Shown here: in pieces, positions 1-8,007 of the stretch
Position numbering within the stretch: the stretch's first letter is position 1
Layout: each line of letters starts with the position of its first letter
Origin: a virus
Length of the DNA: 40,039 nt
Virus record (IMG/VR): IMGVR_UViG_3300046520_000057
Coordinates: 1-40,039 of that record
Reading direction: 5' to 3' (one strand)
Made by a program: the position numbers and the translations under genes
The notes under the pieces: generated by a model
What the model was told of the DNA's origin: nothing
Database searches by the model: none
Seen by the model: the letters and a program-made list of their open reading frames with translations, nothing else

Positions 1-127
1 TTTTTACGATCACGAGGCTTAATCCATGGACAAGCGACTCAAAGCACTGACTGAACAAATCATCAACGATGGCACCCACGGCTCTCTCCTTAATACGGTG
101 ATGTCCGCCAAGGCGTACACTGGCATT
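1..127. repeat. Terminal direct repeat, left copy
   Basis: These 127 bases recur without a mismatch at 39913-40039. The repeat starts inside the last codons of the 39704-39934 gene and runs into the HTH gene at 26. Reading across the join gives an uninterrupted gene order, so the molecule is circular or circularly permuted. A length of exactly 127 equals a common assembler k-mer size, so an assembly overlap is likelier than a true packaged terminal repeat. Confidence 0.95.
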
Positions 128-340
128 CTGCGTGCCGTTGTCGCGGCTGGTGGCTTCTCGCAGCTCGCTAGGCAGCTCGGCGTGTCCTACCAGGCTGTGC
201 AGCAATGGCTGACGCAGGGCTACGTGCCTTTGATCCGCGTAACGGAGATCGAGGCGCTCTACGGCGTTCCGCGTACCGAACTGATGAATCCTAAATACGC
301 CGCAGCCTTGGCTGAACCTAGCTTCTCGTCCGACTTATAA
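26..340 (+). CDS. Small HTH regulator, Cro/YdaS-like
   Basis: A 104-aa protein. Residues about 40-85 read as a helix-turn-helix of the YdaS/Cro type: an amphipathic helix, then SQLARQLGVSYQAVQQW, then a run of IEALYGVPRTEL, the usual pattern of phage Cro-like proteins. It would bind operator DNA in the cytoplasm. The start has a GAGG Shine-Dalgarno (SD) eight bases upstream, which lies inside the terminal repeat. It follows the 39704-39934 gene by three bases across the circle junction and precedes the primase-helicase, so the three form one rightward early operon from the promoter at 39646. It is the best candidate to bind the CAAG-N6-CTTG dyads in the leftward promoters; that link is inference. 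No CI-like partner is present. Confidence 0.75.
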   Translation: MDKRLKALTEQIINDGTHGSLLNTVMSAKAYTGILRAVVAAGGFSQLARQLGVSYQAVQQWLTQGYVPLIRVTEIEALYGVPRTELMNPKYAAALAEPSFSSDL

Positions 341-352
341 GGGCCGCAAGCC

Positions 353-2386
353 ATGGAGCCTAAGGTGATGGCAGACATAGAAAGCGTCCAGGCGCCGGCA
401 GCACTGCGCGCGCTTAAACAGTGGCTTATCTGGAAGATGGAACCGAACCCCAACGGCCCGAAACCCCGCAAGATGCCCTACTACGCGTGGAGCGCGAAGA
501 AAAGAGGCAAGCACAATACCCCCGACGACATTAGCCAGTTGGTCGGCTTCTCCGAAGCCAAGGCTTCCGCAGCGCGTCTCGGCCCAAACTGGGGTGTAGG
601 CCTGGCAATGATCACTGGATCGCCTGTGACTGCTCTCGACTTCGACCGGTGCGTCACTCAGGACGAATCCGGCAGCCTGGTAATAGATCCGGCAGTCGAT
701 CAGATGATTGTCGGCACCTATGCTGAGATCAGTCCGTCAGGTACTGGCGTTCGCGCCTTTGTGGATGGCGTAGTGGGCAATGGTCGGCAGGCGCACCACG
801 ACGAATGGGACTATGGCCTAGAGCTGTTCAACGGCACCGGCTTCGTGACCTTCACGGGGAACGTGACCGAGACCACGAAGCTAACCGGCGACGAGAACAC
901 GGTAGCTAAGCCGAACCCTTCACTTTTAGAGCACATCGCGAAACGCTTTGGCCCTTCTGCTATTAAGGAGAAAGCGCCCGCCGTTGACGAGGTGTTCACC
1001 CTTCCGCCGCCTCGCGTTGGCATGTCGATTGATGAGCTGCGGGAAATGCTCACGAATCTGAACCCCAACATGAGCAATAAGGAATGGCACGATCTCGGCG
1101 CGGCCCTCCACCACGAGACTGAAGGATCGCCCGACGGCTGCGCCCTTTGGGACGAGTGGAGCGCAGGCGGCAGCGGATACCCTGGCACGGATTACTTTGA
1201 ACAGCGTTGGGAAGGCTTCGACTCAAGCCACGAGAAAGCAATCCGCGTCGTGTCCTATTTCAAGGCGGCGCAAGAAGGCGCCATCGCTCAAGGCAAGACG
1301 TGGGAAATCCCACGAACCAAACCCATTCCTTCTATCGGCCCTGCTCCAGATAGCGGCCACTTCGATCTGTGTTCGTTCGCTGACTTCCTGGCTGAAGACA
1401 TGGAAGAGGACGATTGGTTTATTGAAGGTTTTCTGCCTAAGGCTGATATCGGAATGCTTTTCGGTGCGTCGGGTTCCGGTAAATCCTTTCTGGCGCTGGA
1501 CATGTGCCTGTCTATCGCCCGTGGCGTCGAGTGGAACGGCCGGTGGGTCAAACAAGGCCGCGTGCTCTATGTCGCCGCCGAAGGCTCCAAGGGCTTCAAG
1601 AAGCGCGGTCGCGCCTACTGTCAGCACCATGGCGTTGATCCCAAGGATTTCCCGATGCAGATCATTCGCCGGGTGATCCCGAACCTCACAGATGCTACCA
1701 GCGTCGCCAAGCTGGTCGAAGACGTTACTACCCTCGGCCCGTTCGACATTATCGTCCTTGATACCTTCGCTCAGGTGACGCCCGGCGCCAACGAGAACAG
1801 CGGTGAGGACATGGGTGACGCCTTGGCTAATTGCCGTCTGATCCGTGCCCCTCACGACTCCATGATCCTGCTCGTTCACCACGTCGGCAAAGATGCTAGC
1901 CGTGGCGCCCGTGGTTGGTCTGGTCTCAAGGCAGCAGCTGACGTGGAGCTTGAAGTGGTCGCGAACGATAACGCTCGGCATGTCGAAGTGACCAAGATGA
2001 AGGACGGGGAAAAGGGGTTCATCCAGGGGTTTTCGCTGTCTACGGTCGTGCTCGGGCAGGACTCACGCGGCGACGATGTGTCTAGCTGCGTCGTGGACTA
2101 CAACGCTAAAGGCAAAGTGACTGAAGCCGAGACCGGCGCCAAGGGTGCCAACCAGCGGGTCGTCAAAGCCGCTATGCGTGAGCTGATGGACTTCGACAAC
2201 GCTCCAGTGCCGCGTAGCACCCTTTGGAAGCTGGTAGAAAGCAAATTGCCACGAGGCGCACAGGCGAAAGATCCTCGGCCACGGCAGTTCAAGCAGGCAC
2301 TCGATTCTCTGGTAAACGATAAACACGTAGTAAAATGCGGATTTAACGGTGAAGACCTATATGAACTGCCTAAAGGAGATGCGTAA
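353..2386 (+). CDS. Primase-polymerase / helicase fusion with PriCT-2 domain
   Basis: A 677-aa replication protein with three parts. Residues about 15-180 resemble an archaeo-eukaryotic primase-polymerase: KQWLIWK near the start, a DxD-like pair D96/D98 in ALDFDRC, and EISPSGTGVRAF at about 125-136. Residues about 224-290 match PriCT-2 (EWHDLGAALHHETEGS, ALWDEWS). Residues about 360-600 are a RecA-like AAA_25 ATPase with Walker A GASGSGKS (371-378) and Walker B IIVLD (D470). A basic C-terminal part may be a winged helix. It should prime and unwind phage DNA. The ATG has AAGGG nine bases upstream; an in-frame ATG at 368 is possible. The GGTAC repeat array begins just after its stop codon. Confidence 0.85.
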   Translation: MEPKVMADIESVQAPAALRALKQWLIWKMEPNPNGPKPRKMPYYAWSAKKRGKHNTPDDISQLVGFSEAKASAARLGPNWGVGLAMITGSPVTALDFDRCVTQDESGSLVIDPAVDQMIVGTYAEISPSGTGVRAFVDGVVGNGRQAHHDEWDYGLELFNGTGFVTFTGNVTETTKLTGDENTVAKPNPSLLEHIAKRFGPSAIKEKAPAVDEVFTLPPPRVGMSIDELREMLTNLNPNMSNKEWHDLGAALHHETEGSPDGCALWDEWSAGGSGYPGTDYFEQRWEGFDSSHEKAIRVVSYFKAAQEGAIAQGKTWEIPRTKPIPSIGPAPDSGHFDLCSFADFLAEDMEEDDWFIEGFLPKADIGMLFGASGSGKSFLALDMCLSIARGVEWNGRWVKQGRVLYVAAEGSKGFKKRGRAYCQHHGVDPKDFPMQIIRRVIPNLTDATSVAKLVEDVTTLGPFDIIVLDTFAQVTPGANENSGEDMGDALANCRLIRAPHDSMILLVHHVGKDASRGARGWSGLKAAADVELEVVANDNARHVEVTKMKDGEKGFIQGFSLSTVVLGQDSRGDDVSSCVVDYNAKGKVTEAETGAKGANQRVVKAAMRELMDFDNAPVPRSTLWKLVESKLPRGAQAKDPRPRQFKQALDSLVNDKHVVKCGFNGEDLYELPKGDA

Positions 2387-2401
2387 TTCTTGCGCGTTTC
2401 A

Positions 2402-2520
2402 TTGGTACAGTTGGTACAGTTGGTACGTTTAGTACTAACCGTACCGAGTGGGTAGGTCAAGGTCATGGTACAGTCGGTACGGTAAGGTTAGAATAACCGT
2501 CCGTACTGTACCAATGTACC
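2402..2520. repeat. GGTAC iteron-like array (candidate origin or operator)
   Basis: A 9-bp unit TTGGTACAG stands in tandem at 2402, 2411 and 2420 (the last one diverging in its final two bases). Two more GGTAC units sit 9 bp apart at 2467 and 2476. Inverted GTACC copies lie at 2441, 2508 and 2516; CTGTACCAA (2506-2514) is the exact reverse complement of the unit. A small dyad, GGTTA-GAA-TAACC, sits inside the second block. The array lies between the primase-helicase and the next genes with no open frame of its own. Iterons beside a replication gene suggest an origin; clustered operators are the alternative. TAGAAT at 2489-2494 could be a -10 box. Confidence 0.7.
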
Positions 2521-2529
2521 GAGGTGAAC

Positions 2530-2673
2530 GTGTTGTATTTTGCAGATTGCGTTTATCAATATGAAAAGCGCAATAAATGCAGATTATATAAACCCGCAAG
2601 AATTGCGCGTAATGCAGATCACGACCACTGGCCGAGACGCCTTCCACTGGTTCGCGGTTTACGGGTACGCTGA
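2530..2673 (+). CDS. Hypothetical 47-aa basic protein
   Basis: A short frame with GTG start and GAGGTGAAC directly upstream, the best SD in this stretch. It encodes 47 residues, basic, with two cysteines near the N-terminus and the segment YEKRNKCRLYKPARIARN. I do not recognise a family. It starts ten bases after the GGTAC array and ends 25 bases before the next gene's start, so it is probably the first gene of a small operon with 2699 and 2805. Another frame (TTG 2540 / ATG 2561) overlaps it and runs to 2869, but lacks a good ribosome-binding site; its real product more likely starts at 2699. Confidence 0.55.
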   Translation: MLYFADCVYQYEKRNKCRLYKPARIARNADHDHWPRRLPLVRGLRVR

Positions 2674-2698
2674 TCACTCACCACATGGAGCGGAACCC

Positions 2699-2869
2699 AT
2701 GGCATGTTCCGGATGCGCTCGACGTCGGGCGAAACTCAAAAAACTATTGGACTTAGCCAATGAACGATTCGAAGAACTCAAGCAACGGATTACTGGTGCT
2801 GCGGATGTCAGAGCCACTGACGCAAGAGCAGATAGAAACCCTGGTCGAAGCGATAACACCGACCGCTAA
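2699..2869 (+). CDS. Small CxxC protein with basic helix
   Basis: A 56-aa protein beginning MACSGCARRRAKLKKLL: a CxxC pair followed by a basic amphipathic helix, a layout common in small phage proteins near the packaging genes. The function is unknown. The ATG has GGAG eight bases upstream, which decides this start over the longer in-frame options at 2561 and 2612. The C-terminal third is polar and low in complexity and overlaps the start of the next gene in another frame. Confidence 0.6.
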   Translation: MACSGCARRRAKLKKLLDLANERFEELKQRITGAADVRATDARADRNPGRSDNTDR

Positions 2870-3119
2870 CGCACTCGGCCTAGAACCGATGGTTTTAGGT
2901 AACGGTGCTGATGTTCGCATCGAGACGGGCTCTGCTGCTGTCCTTGCTCGCGTCTGTGAGGCGTTAGAGGCAATGGTCAAGCAAGGGGAGCCTCCAGAGC
3001 TTAGCGAGCCTCAGATCGCACCACAGGCGCTTAACGCTAGGTCGACAGGGTTGAACAATCGAACGATCCTAGACGCTGTATTGGCTAAGCCTCTGCTGCC
3101 AGGTTCGCCCCGTGGCTAA
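2805..3119 (+). CDS. Hypothetical acidic phage protein
   Basis: About 104 aa from this start (MSEPLTQEQIETLVEAI); an upstream ATG at 2760 would add 15 residues. Neither has a clear SD, so the start is uncertain. The N-terminal 65 residues look like one compact alpha/beta domain; the C-terminal part is Pro/Ala rich and probably disordered. No recognised family. The stop codon overlaps a possible GTG start of the HNH gene, so the two are likely co-translated. Confidence 0.55.
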   Translation: MSEPLTQEQIETLVEAITPTANALGLEPMVLGNGADVRIETGSAAVLARVCEALEAMVKQGEPPELSEPQIAPQALNARSTGLNNRTILDAVLAKPLLPGSPRG

Positions 3120-3132
3120 GTCCAGGGTCACC

Positions 3133-3465
3133 ATGCAGCCCACACGAGCGCGTGAGGTCAGTACCCAGTCCGTGCAGATGCTGAACCCTGACGCATGGCG
3201 CGAGGGGAAGAACTCGTACCAACAGGGCTACACAGGGAAGTGGCGTAAGGCGCGCTTGGCCTACCTAGCCAAGTATCCCCTATGCGTACGGTGCCAGGCT
3301 GAAGGCCGTGTCACTGCGGCCAATGAGCTTGATCACATCCAGCCCCACCGTGGGGACATGAAGCTGTTCTGGGATAGCAGCAACTGGCAGCCACTATGCA
3401 AGCCATGCCATAGCCGCAAGACAGCCCTCGAAGATGGAGGCATAGGCGCTGCGCGTAGAGGGTAA
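3133..3465 (+). CDS. HNH endonuclease of the packaging module
   Basis: An HNH (His-Asn-His) nuclease of about 110 aa. The core is CVRCQ (first zinc pair), ELDHIQPHRGD (catalytic His), NWQPLCKPCHSRK (second zinc pair and final His), all intact. In HK97-like phages an HNH protein beside the small terminase is needed with the terminase for cos cutting and packaging; position and size fit that role rather than homing. The ATG at 3133 has CAGGG just upstream; a GTG at 3112 that overlaps the previous stop would add seven residues. The next interval is rich in dyads and is a likely target site. Confidence 0.85.
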   Translation: MQPTRAREVSTQSVQMLNPDAWREGKNSYQQGYTGKWRKARLAYLAKYPLCVRCQAEGRVTAANELDHIQPHRGDMKLFWDSSNWQPLCKPCHSRKTALEDGGIGAARRG

Positions 3466-3739
3466 CGCGCAATGGTAGCGCGTTCGTGCAAATTGCATGA
3501 ATCAAATGAGAATGAAACTCATGCAACGACGTGAGTGACGTGCTTCAAGCGCGTTTCTGCACGGATTTGGTGCAAAACAGGGGCGAAATGCGAATGGATC
3601 GCACTGACGGGGGGTAGTGGCGTGCTACACCCCTCTCCAGATTGGAAATCGCGCCGACCCCTTTTAGAGATTTAATTGTGCCCCAGGCTTTGCGCCTCAT
3701 GTTACCCTCCGAACACGAGTAACATGCAGGTAACAACAC
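3466..3739. other. Dyad-rich intergenic region, candidate cos/terminase site
   Basis: 274 bases without a convincing gene between the HNH gene and the small terminase. It holds two perfect 8-bp inverted repeats: TTGCATGA/TCATGCAA (3493-3500 and 3519-3526) and CATGTTAC/GTAACATG (3698-3705 and 3719-3726), with a further GTAAC at 3730. A third stem, G-run with GTAG against CTAC with C-run, lies near 3609-3635. In phages with this gene order the cos site lies here. I cannot read the cleavage point. The second dyad is directly upstream of the terminase gene and might instead be an operator. Confidence 0.5.
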
Positions 3740-4219
3740 ATGCTGACCGAAACCCAAGAGCGCTTTTTCCAAGCCACCCTGCGCGGAGAGAAACCGCATC
3801 AGGCCGCGTTGTCCGCCGGACTATCCCCTAACAGTGCCAAAGCCTCCGGCTTTCGTATGCGCAAACACCCGGCAATCGTGGCCGCACTGGCTGCTGTCGG
3901 TATCGCCACTAAAAACCTAAAGCCGACTGCTCCGGGAGCGCCGACGGAAAGCGCCGAAGACGCGGCTGCCGACATAGCCACGGTGGATATCGAGGCGACC
4001 GAAGACCCGAAAGTCTTTTTGACAGCGCTAATGAATTCACCGAAGGCCGGTGTCAAGGCGCGACTGGAAGCGGCAAAAGCGCTGCTGCCGTTTGAGCATT
4101 CGAAGATTGGTGAGAAAGGCAAGAAGGCGACCAAGGCAGACGGCGCCAAAGAGACGGCCACCGGGACAAACGCCTACGCGACCCGCAAACCGCCTTCACT
4201 GAAAGCGGTGCCTAACTAA
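3740..4219 (+). CDS. terS: Terminase small subunit
   Basis: A 159-aa protein. The N-terminal 50 residues form a helix-turn-helix typical of small terminases (KPHQAALSAGLSPNSAKASG, then RKHPAIVAAL). A Thr/Ala-rich linker follows, then a helical stretch at about 95-125 and a basic Lys/Ala-rich tail. It would recognise the packaging site and load the large subunit. A weak SD (CAGG, nine bases away) precedes the ATG. Its stop overlaps the large-subunit start by one base (TAATG), implying coupled translation. Sequence similarity to named families is weak, so the call rests on HTH, size and position. Confidence 0.8.
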   Translation: MLTETQERFFQATLRGEKPHQAALSAGLSPNSAKASGFRMRKHPAIVAALAAVGIATKNLKPTAPGAPTESAEDAAADIATVDIEATEDPKVFLTALMNSPKAGVKARLEAAKALLPFEHSKIGEKGKKATKADGAKETATGTNAYATRKPPSLKAVPN

Positions 4220-5892
4220 TGGCCGTACCGGTCTACAGTACTGCGTGCCCCGACTGGGAAGATCGGATCATCGAGGGAAGAACCTTGGTTCCCTTCGCGC
4301 CGCTGTTCCCTGAATCGGCTGAAGAGGCACGAGAGTTCCGCCATAAGCTCAAGATCGTAGACGTGGGCGACGGGCAGCAGACAATCGGCGACATCGGGGC
4401 CTCTTGGGCTGAAGACGTAGCCAACGCTGTTTTTGGCGCTTATGACCCTGAGACGGGTATCCAGCTCATTCGCGAAGCGTTCGTCCTGATCAGCAAGAAG
4501 AACGCCAAGTCAACCGAAGCGGCAAGCATCATGCTCACCGTGTTGAAGTTGAACTGGAGGCAGTCGGCCGAGTTCATCATCCTGGCACCGACTAAGGAAG
4601 TCGCCGACAACGCCTTCGCTCCTGCGCGGGACATGGTGAAGAAAGATCCGACCCTCGATAGCATGATGCAGGTGCAGGACCACATCCGGACTATTACCCA
4701 CCTCGGCACCGGTTCGACGTTGAAAGTCGTGGCGGCGGATACGAACACGGTCGGCGGTAAAAAGGCCGCGGTGATCCTGGTCGATGAGATCCACTTGTTC
4801 GGGAAGAACCCCAACGCGGCGAAAATGCTCGTGGAAGCAACCGGCGGTTTGGCGTCACGTCCTGAGGGATTCGTGCTGTACCTGACCACGCAATCGGATG
4901 AACCTCCGGCCGGTGTCTTCGCCTCGAAGCTGATGTACGCCAGGAAGGTACGAGACGGCGAGATTGACGACCCCAACTTCTTGCCGATCCTCTACGAGTT
5001 CCCGGAGTCGTACATTGAGAACAAGCTCTACCTCGATCCGGCTAACTTCCATCTGACGAATCCCAACTTGGGCAAGTCGGCCAGTATCGAGTTTATTTCA
5101 CGGGAGATCCGCCGAGCGTCTGAAGTAGGACCGGCGGAAATGCTGATCGTCCTGTCCAAGTACCTGAATATCGAAGTCGGGATGGCGCTGCGCACAGACC
5201 GATGGGCTGGCGCTGACCACTGGCTAGAACAGACCGACGAGAAGGTCACGTTCGAAGCTCTGCGCGATATGTGCGAAGTAATCGACGTAGGGATTGACGG
5301 CGGCGGCCTGGATGACTTGCTCGGACTAACCATAGTCGGACGGTTAAACGGCAGCGACAAGTGGGTATCGTGGTCCCGCGCGTGGGCGCATCCGTCCGCT
5401 TTGCAGCGAAACCTGGCGGAGAAGTCCAAGATGGAAGACTTCTCGCAGCAAGGCGATTTGGTCTTAGTGAAGCGGATCGGCGACGACGTGACTGAGCTTT
5501 GCGATTTGGTAGAGCAGGTTTACGAGTGGGGTCTACTGGATAAGATCGGAGTGGACCCTGTAGGCATCGGCGCCATCTTCGACGAATTGATCAACCGGGA
5601 AATTCCAGAAGACAAAATAGTCGGTATTAGTCAAGGCTGGAAACTCGGCGGCGCGATCAAGACGACGGAGCGACGCCTGGCCGGCGGACAGATCAGCCAC
5701 GCCAAACAAGGTCTAATGGTTTGGTGTGTCTCCAACTGTCGCGTAGAGCCTCGGGCAAACTCTATCCTGATCACCAAGCAGGCTTCCGGCTCGGCCAAGA
5801 TCGACCCGGTGATGGCGCTGTTCAACGCAGTAAGCCTGATGTCGCTCAACCCGCCGGCTGCGCACAAAAAGTTCCAAATGCTATTTCTTTAG
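4219..5892 (+). CDS. terL: Terminase large subunit, HK97-type
   Basis: 557 aa, the usual length for HK97-type large terminases. The ATPase half has the family's deviant Walker A (ISKKNAKST, residues 91-99, in place of GxGKT), Walker B VILVDE (D189/E190) and a TTQS coupling motif. The C-terminal RNase H-like nuclease carries acidic residues in IDVGIDGGGLDD and a final Asp in KIDPVMALFNAV. It pumps DNA into the prohead and cuts at the packaging site. It is followed 34 bases later by the capsid fusion gene. All key motifs appear intact. Confidence 0.95.
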   Translation: MAVPVYSTACPDWEDRIIEGRTLVPFAPLFPESAEEAREFRHKLKIVDVGDGQQTIGDIGASWAEDVANAVFGAYDPETGIQLIREAFVLISKKNAKSTEAASIMLTVLKLNWRQSAEFIILAPTKEVADNAFAPARDMVKKDPTLDSMMQVQDHIRTITHLGTGSTLKVVAADTNTVGGKKAAVILVDEIHLFGKNPNAAKMLVEATGGLASRPEGFVLYLTTQSDEPPAGVFASKLMYARKVRDGEIDDPNFLPILYEFPESYIENKLYLDPANFHLTNPNLGKSASIEFISREIRRASEVGPAEMLIVLSKYLNIEVGMALRTDRWAGADHWLEQTDEKVTFEALRDMCEVIDVGIDGGGLDDLLGLTIVGRLNGSDKWVSWSRAWAHPSALQRNLAEKSKMEDFSQQGDLVLVKRIGDDVTELCDLVEQVYEWGLLDKIGVDPVGIGAIFDELINREIPEDKIVGISQGWKLGGAIKTTERRLAGGQISHAKQGLMVWCVSNCRVEPRANSILITKQASGSAKIDPVMALFNAVSLMSLNPPAAHKKFQMLFL

Positions 5893-5926
5893 GTTACAGT
5901 GCGCGTAATTTACCGGAGCTGTATAC

Positions 5927-7909
5927 ATGAACAGAGCCTACAGTTTTCTTGAGATCAAAGGCGTCGACGACGAAGCTCGGGTATTGACCGGCATCGCCAC
6001 GACCCCTCAAGTTGACCGCGCCAGTGATGTTATTGAGCCGCTAGGCGTGAAGTTCCAGAACCCAATGCCGTTGCTGTGGCAGCACGACCACGAAAAGCCG
6101 ATCGGGACTGTAGTCTTCGACAAGCCGACCGCCAAAGGCGTTACGTTCACCGCGACCATCGCTAAAGTGACCGAACCCGGCATTCTGAAGGATCGCGTAG
6201 ACGAAGCCTGGCAGTCTGTTAAAGCTCAGATCGTGCGCGCTGTGTCCATCGGCTTCCGCGCCTTGGACTTTGAACCGATTGCCGGCACCTATGGGCTCCG
6301 CTACAAGTCGACTGAAGTCTACGAATTATCGCTGGTCACCGTTCCCTGCAACTCTGATTGCAAAATTTCCACCGTAAAGTCTTTCGACATTGGATTACCT
6401 GCCGCGTCCGGCAAAAAGGAATTCACCGTCGTCAAACTTGCGAAACCTGCCGGCGCTTCGGCAACCGCTACGAAAAAACTACCCGTTAAGCCGAAGCCCG
6501 AGGAGGGCCTAGATATGAAAACCGTTTCTGAGCAAATCGCGGAGTTCGAAGCAACTCGCGTTTCCAAGTCCGTCGAAATGTCCGCCATCATGGACAAAGC
6601 CGCCGAAGACGGCACTACCCTGGACGCCGAGCAGTCGGAAGCGTTCGACACCCTGGAAGCTGAAGTCAATGCAGTGGACAAGCACATCGCTCGTCTGAAA
6701 GGCATGCAGAAGTCTCAAGCACAGAACGCCAAACCCGTCACCGACCACGGAATCAAAACTTTGGACATCGGCACTGGTTTGCAGGTTCGCGCCAAGAATA
6801 CCCAGAAGCTGGAACCCGGCATCGCGTTCGCCCGTGCGGCGAAGTGCTTAGCTATCGGCCACCTGGAACACCGCGACGCGATCAGCATCGCCAAATCGCT
6901 GTTCGACGGTCAAGACAACGTGATCGCCGCAACCCAACGCCTCGTGACCAAAGCCGCCGTAGCACCGGCAACCACTGCTGACCCTACTTGGGCTGGCAAC
7001 CTGGTCGGCGACGAAACCAGCGCTTTCGCAGATTTTGTCGCGTATCTTCGTCCTCAAACAATTCTCGGGCGTTTCGGCCAAGCTCCGGTGCCAAGCCTGC
7101 GTAATGTTCCGTTCCGCGTGCCGCTGATCGGTCAGACCTCGGGCGGCGACGGTTACTGGGTGGGTGAAGGTCAGGCCAAACCACTGACCGAATTCGACTT
7201 CAGCCGTACCACCTTGGAACCGTTGAAAGTGGCGAACATCGCCGTCGCAACCATGGAAGTGATCCGCGACAGCTCGCCGTCTGCTGACGGGATTATCCGT
7301 GATCAACTGGCGGCCGCGCTGCGCGAACGTCTTGACCGCGACTTCATCAACCCCTTGAAGGCTGCTGTAGCGGGTATTTCGCCTGCCGGTATCCTGAACG
7401 GCGTCGCCGGTATCCCGTCGAGCGGCAACGATGCTGACGCAGTACGCGCCGACATCAAAGCGCTGTTCACCTCGTTCATCACCGCCAACAACGCGCCGAC
7501 CTCCGGCGTGTTCATCATGTCCTCGGTGACCGCCCTGGCCTTGAGCCTGATGCTTAACCCACTGGGCCAAACCGAGTTCCCAGGCATCAGCATGAACGGC
7601 GGTACGCTGTTCGGTCTGCCCGTGATCGTGTCCCAGTACGTGCCGTCCGATTCCGGCGGCTCCCTGGTTGCACTGGTCAACGCCAGCGACATCTACGAAG
7701 CGGACGAAGGCGGTATCGACTTGTCGATGTCCACCGAAGCCTCCTTGCAGATGGACAACGCTCCGGACAACCCAACTACCGCTTCGACGGTACTGGTCTC
7801 CCTCTGGCAGCGTAACTTGGTCGGCTTCCGTGCTGAACGTACCATCAACTGGGCTCGCCGCCGTCCCTCGGCAGTGGCTTGGTTGGATAACGTTAGCTGG
7901 GGCGCGTAA
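5927..7909 (+). CDS. Prohead protease-major capsid protein fusion, HK97 fold
   Basis: 660 aa made of two usually separate proteins. Residues about 1-160 are an S78-type prohead protease with likely catalytic His in WQHDHEKP (53/55), Ser107 in VSIGFRA and Glu133 in VYELSLVTVP. Residues 160-200 are a Lys/Pro/Ala linker. Residues about 197-270 are a charged helical delta/scaffold-like segment. The rest is an HK97-fold capsid protein (FRVPLIG, YWVGEGQAKP, ILNGVAGI, GFRAERTINW near the end). The start has GGAG eight bases upstream. A strong internal SD and ATG at 6501-6517 could make a separate 464-aa capsid protein. A terminator follows the gene. Confidence 0.92.
   Translation: MNRAYSFLEIKGVDDEARVLTGIATTPQVDRASDVIEPLGVKFQNPMPLLWQHDHEKPIGTVVFDKPTAKGVTFTATIAKVTEPGILKDRVDEAWQSVKAQIVRAVSIGFRALDFEPIAGTYGLRYKSTEVYELSLVTVPCNSDCKISTVKSFDIGLPAASGKKEFTVVKLAKPAGASATATKKLPVKPKPEEGLDMKTVSEQIAEFEATRVSKSVEMSAIMDKAAEDGTTLDAEQSEAFDTLEAEVNAVDKHIARLKGMQKSQAQNAKPVTDHGIKTLDIGTGLQVRAKNTQKLEPGIAFARAAKCLAIGHLEHRDAISIAKSLFDGQDNVIAATQRLVTKAAVAPATTADPTWAGNLVGDETSAFADFVAYLRPQTILGRFGQAPVPSLRNVPFRVPLIGQTSGGDGYWVGEGQAKPLTEFDFSRTTLEPLKVANIAVATMEVIRDSSPSADGIIRDQLAAALRERLDRDFINPLKAAVAGISPAGILNGVAGIPSSGNDADAVRADIKALFTSFITANNAPTSGVFIMSSVTALALSLMLNPLGQTEFPGISMNGGTLFGLPVIVSQYVPSDSGGSLVALVNASDIYEADEGGIDLSMSTEASLQMDNAPDNPTTASTVLVSLWQRNLVGFRAERTINWARRRPSAVAWLDNVSWGA
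6501..6517 (+). promoter_or_regulatory. Internal ribosome-binding site in the protease-capsid fusion
   Basis: AGGAGGG at 6501-6507 stands seven bases before an in-frame ATG (6515), at codon 197 of the fusion. This is stronger than the SD of the full gene. Initiation here would yield a 464-aa product that begins MKTVSEQIAEFEA and holds only the scaffold-like helix and the capsid domain. This would let the phage make capsid subunit in excess over protease, as phages with separate genes do. Confidence 0.6.
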
Positions 7910-7931
7910 TACGCTACGCTGAGTGAACAGG

Positions 7932-7956
7932 AAAGGCCCTTCGGGGCCTTTTCTTT
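7932..7956 (+). terminator. Rho-independent terminator after the capsid gene
   Basis: An 8-bp perfect stem AAAGGCCC/GGGCCTTT (7932-7939, 7944-7951) with a TTCG tetraloop, followed by TCTTT. It sits 23 bases after the capsid stop. A promoter begins right behind it, so capsid expression is separated from the next genes. Confidence 0.9.
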
Positions 7957-7982
7957 GAGTAATTTTCGGAAACCCGTATACT
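7955..7982 (+). promoter_or_regulatory. Sigma-70-like promoter before the head-tail genes
   Basis: TTGAGT (7955-7960), 16-bp spacer, TATACT (7977-7982). It overlaps the end of the preceding terminator and lies 26 bases before the ATG at 8008. The downstream CGGACGAA resembles the CGGGCGAA after the promoter at 16287. Confidence 0.65.
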
Positions 7983-8007
7983 CGGACGAAATTTGAGGAA
8001 TTCTCGC

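Noticed and set aside
1223-1981. 252-aa reverse frame inside the primase-helicase
   Set aside because: Antisense shadow of a gene with clear motifs; no SD or family likeness.
2540-2869. Long version of the CxxC gene from TTG 2540 or ATG 2561
   Set aside because: No ribosome-binding site; ATG 2699 has a good SD, and GTG 2530 in another frame accounts for the upstream part.
6848-7570. 240-aa reverse frame in the capsid gene
   Set aside because: Shadow of the capsid frame, biased composition only.
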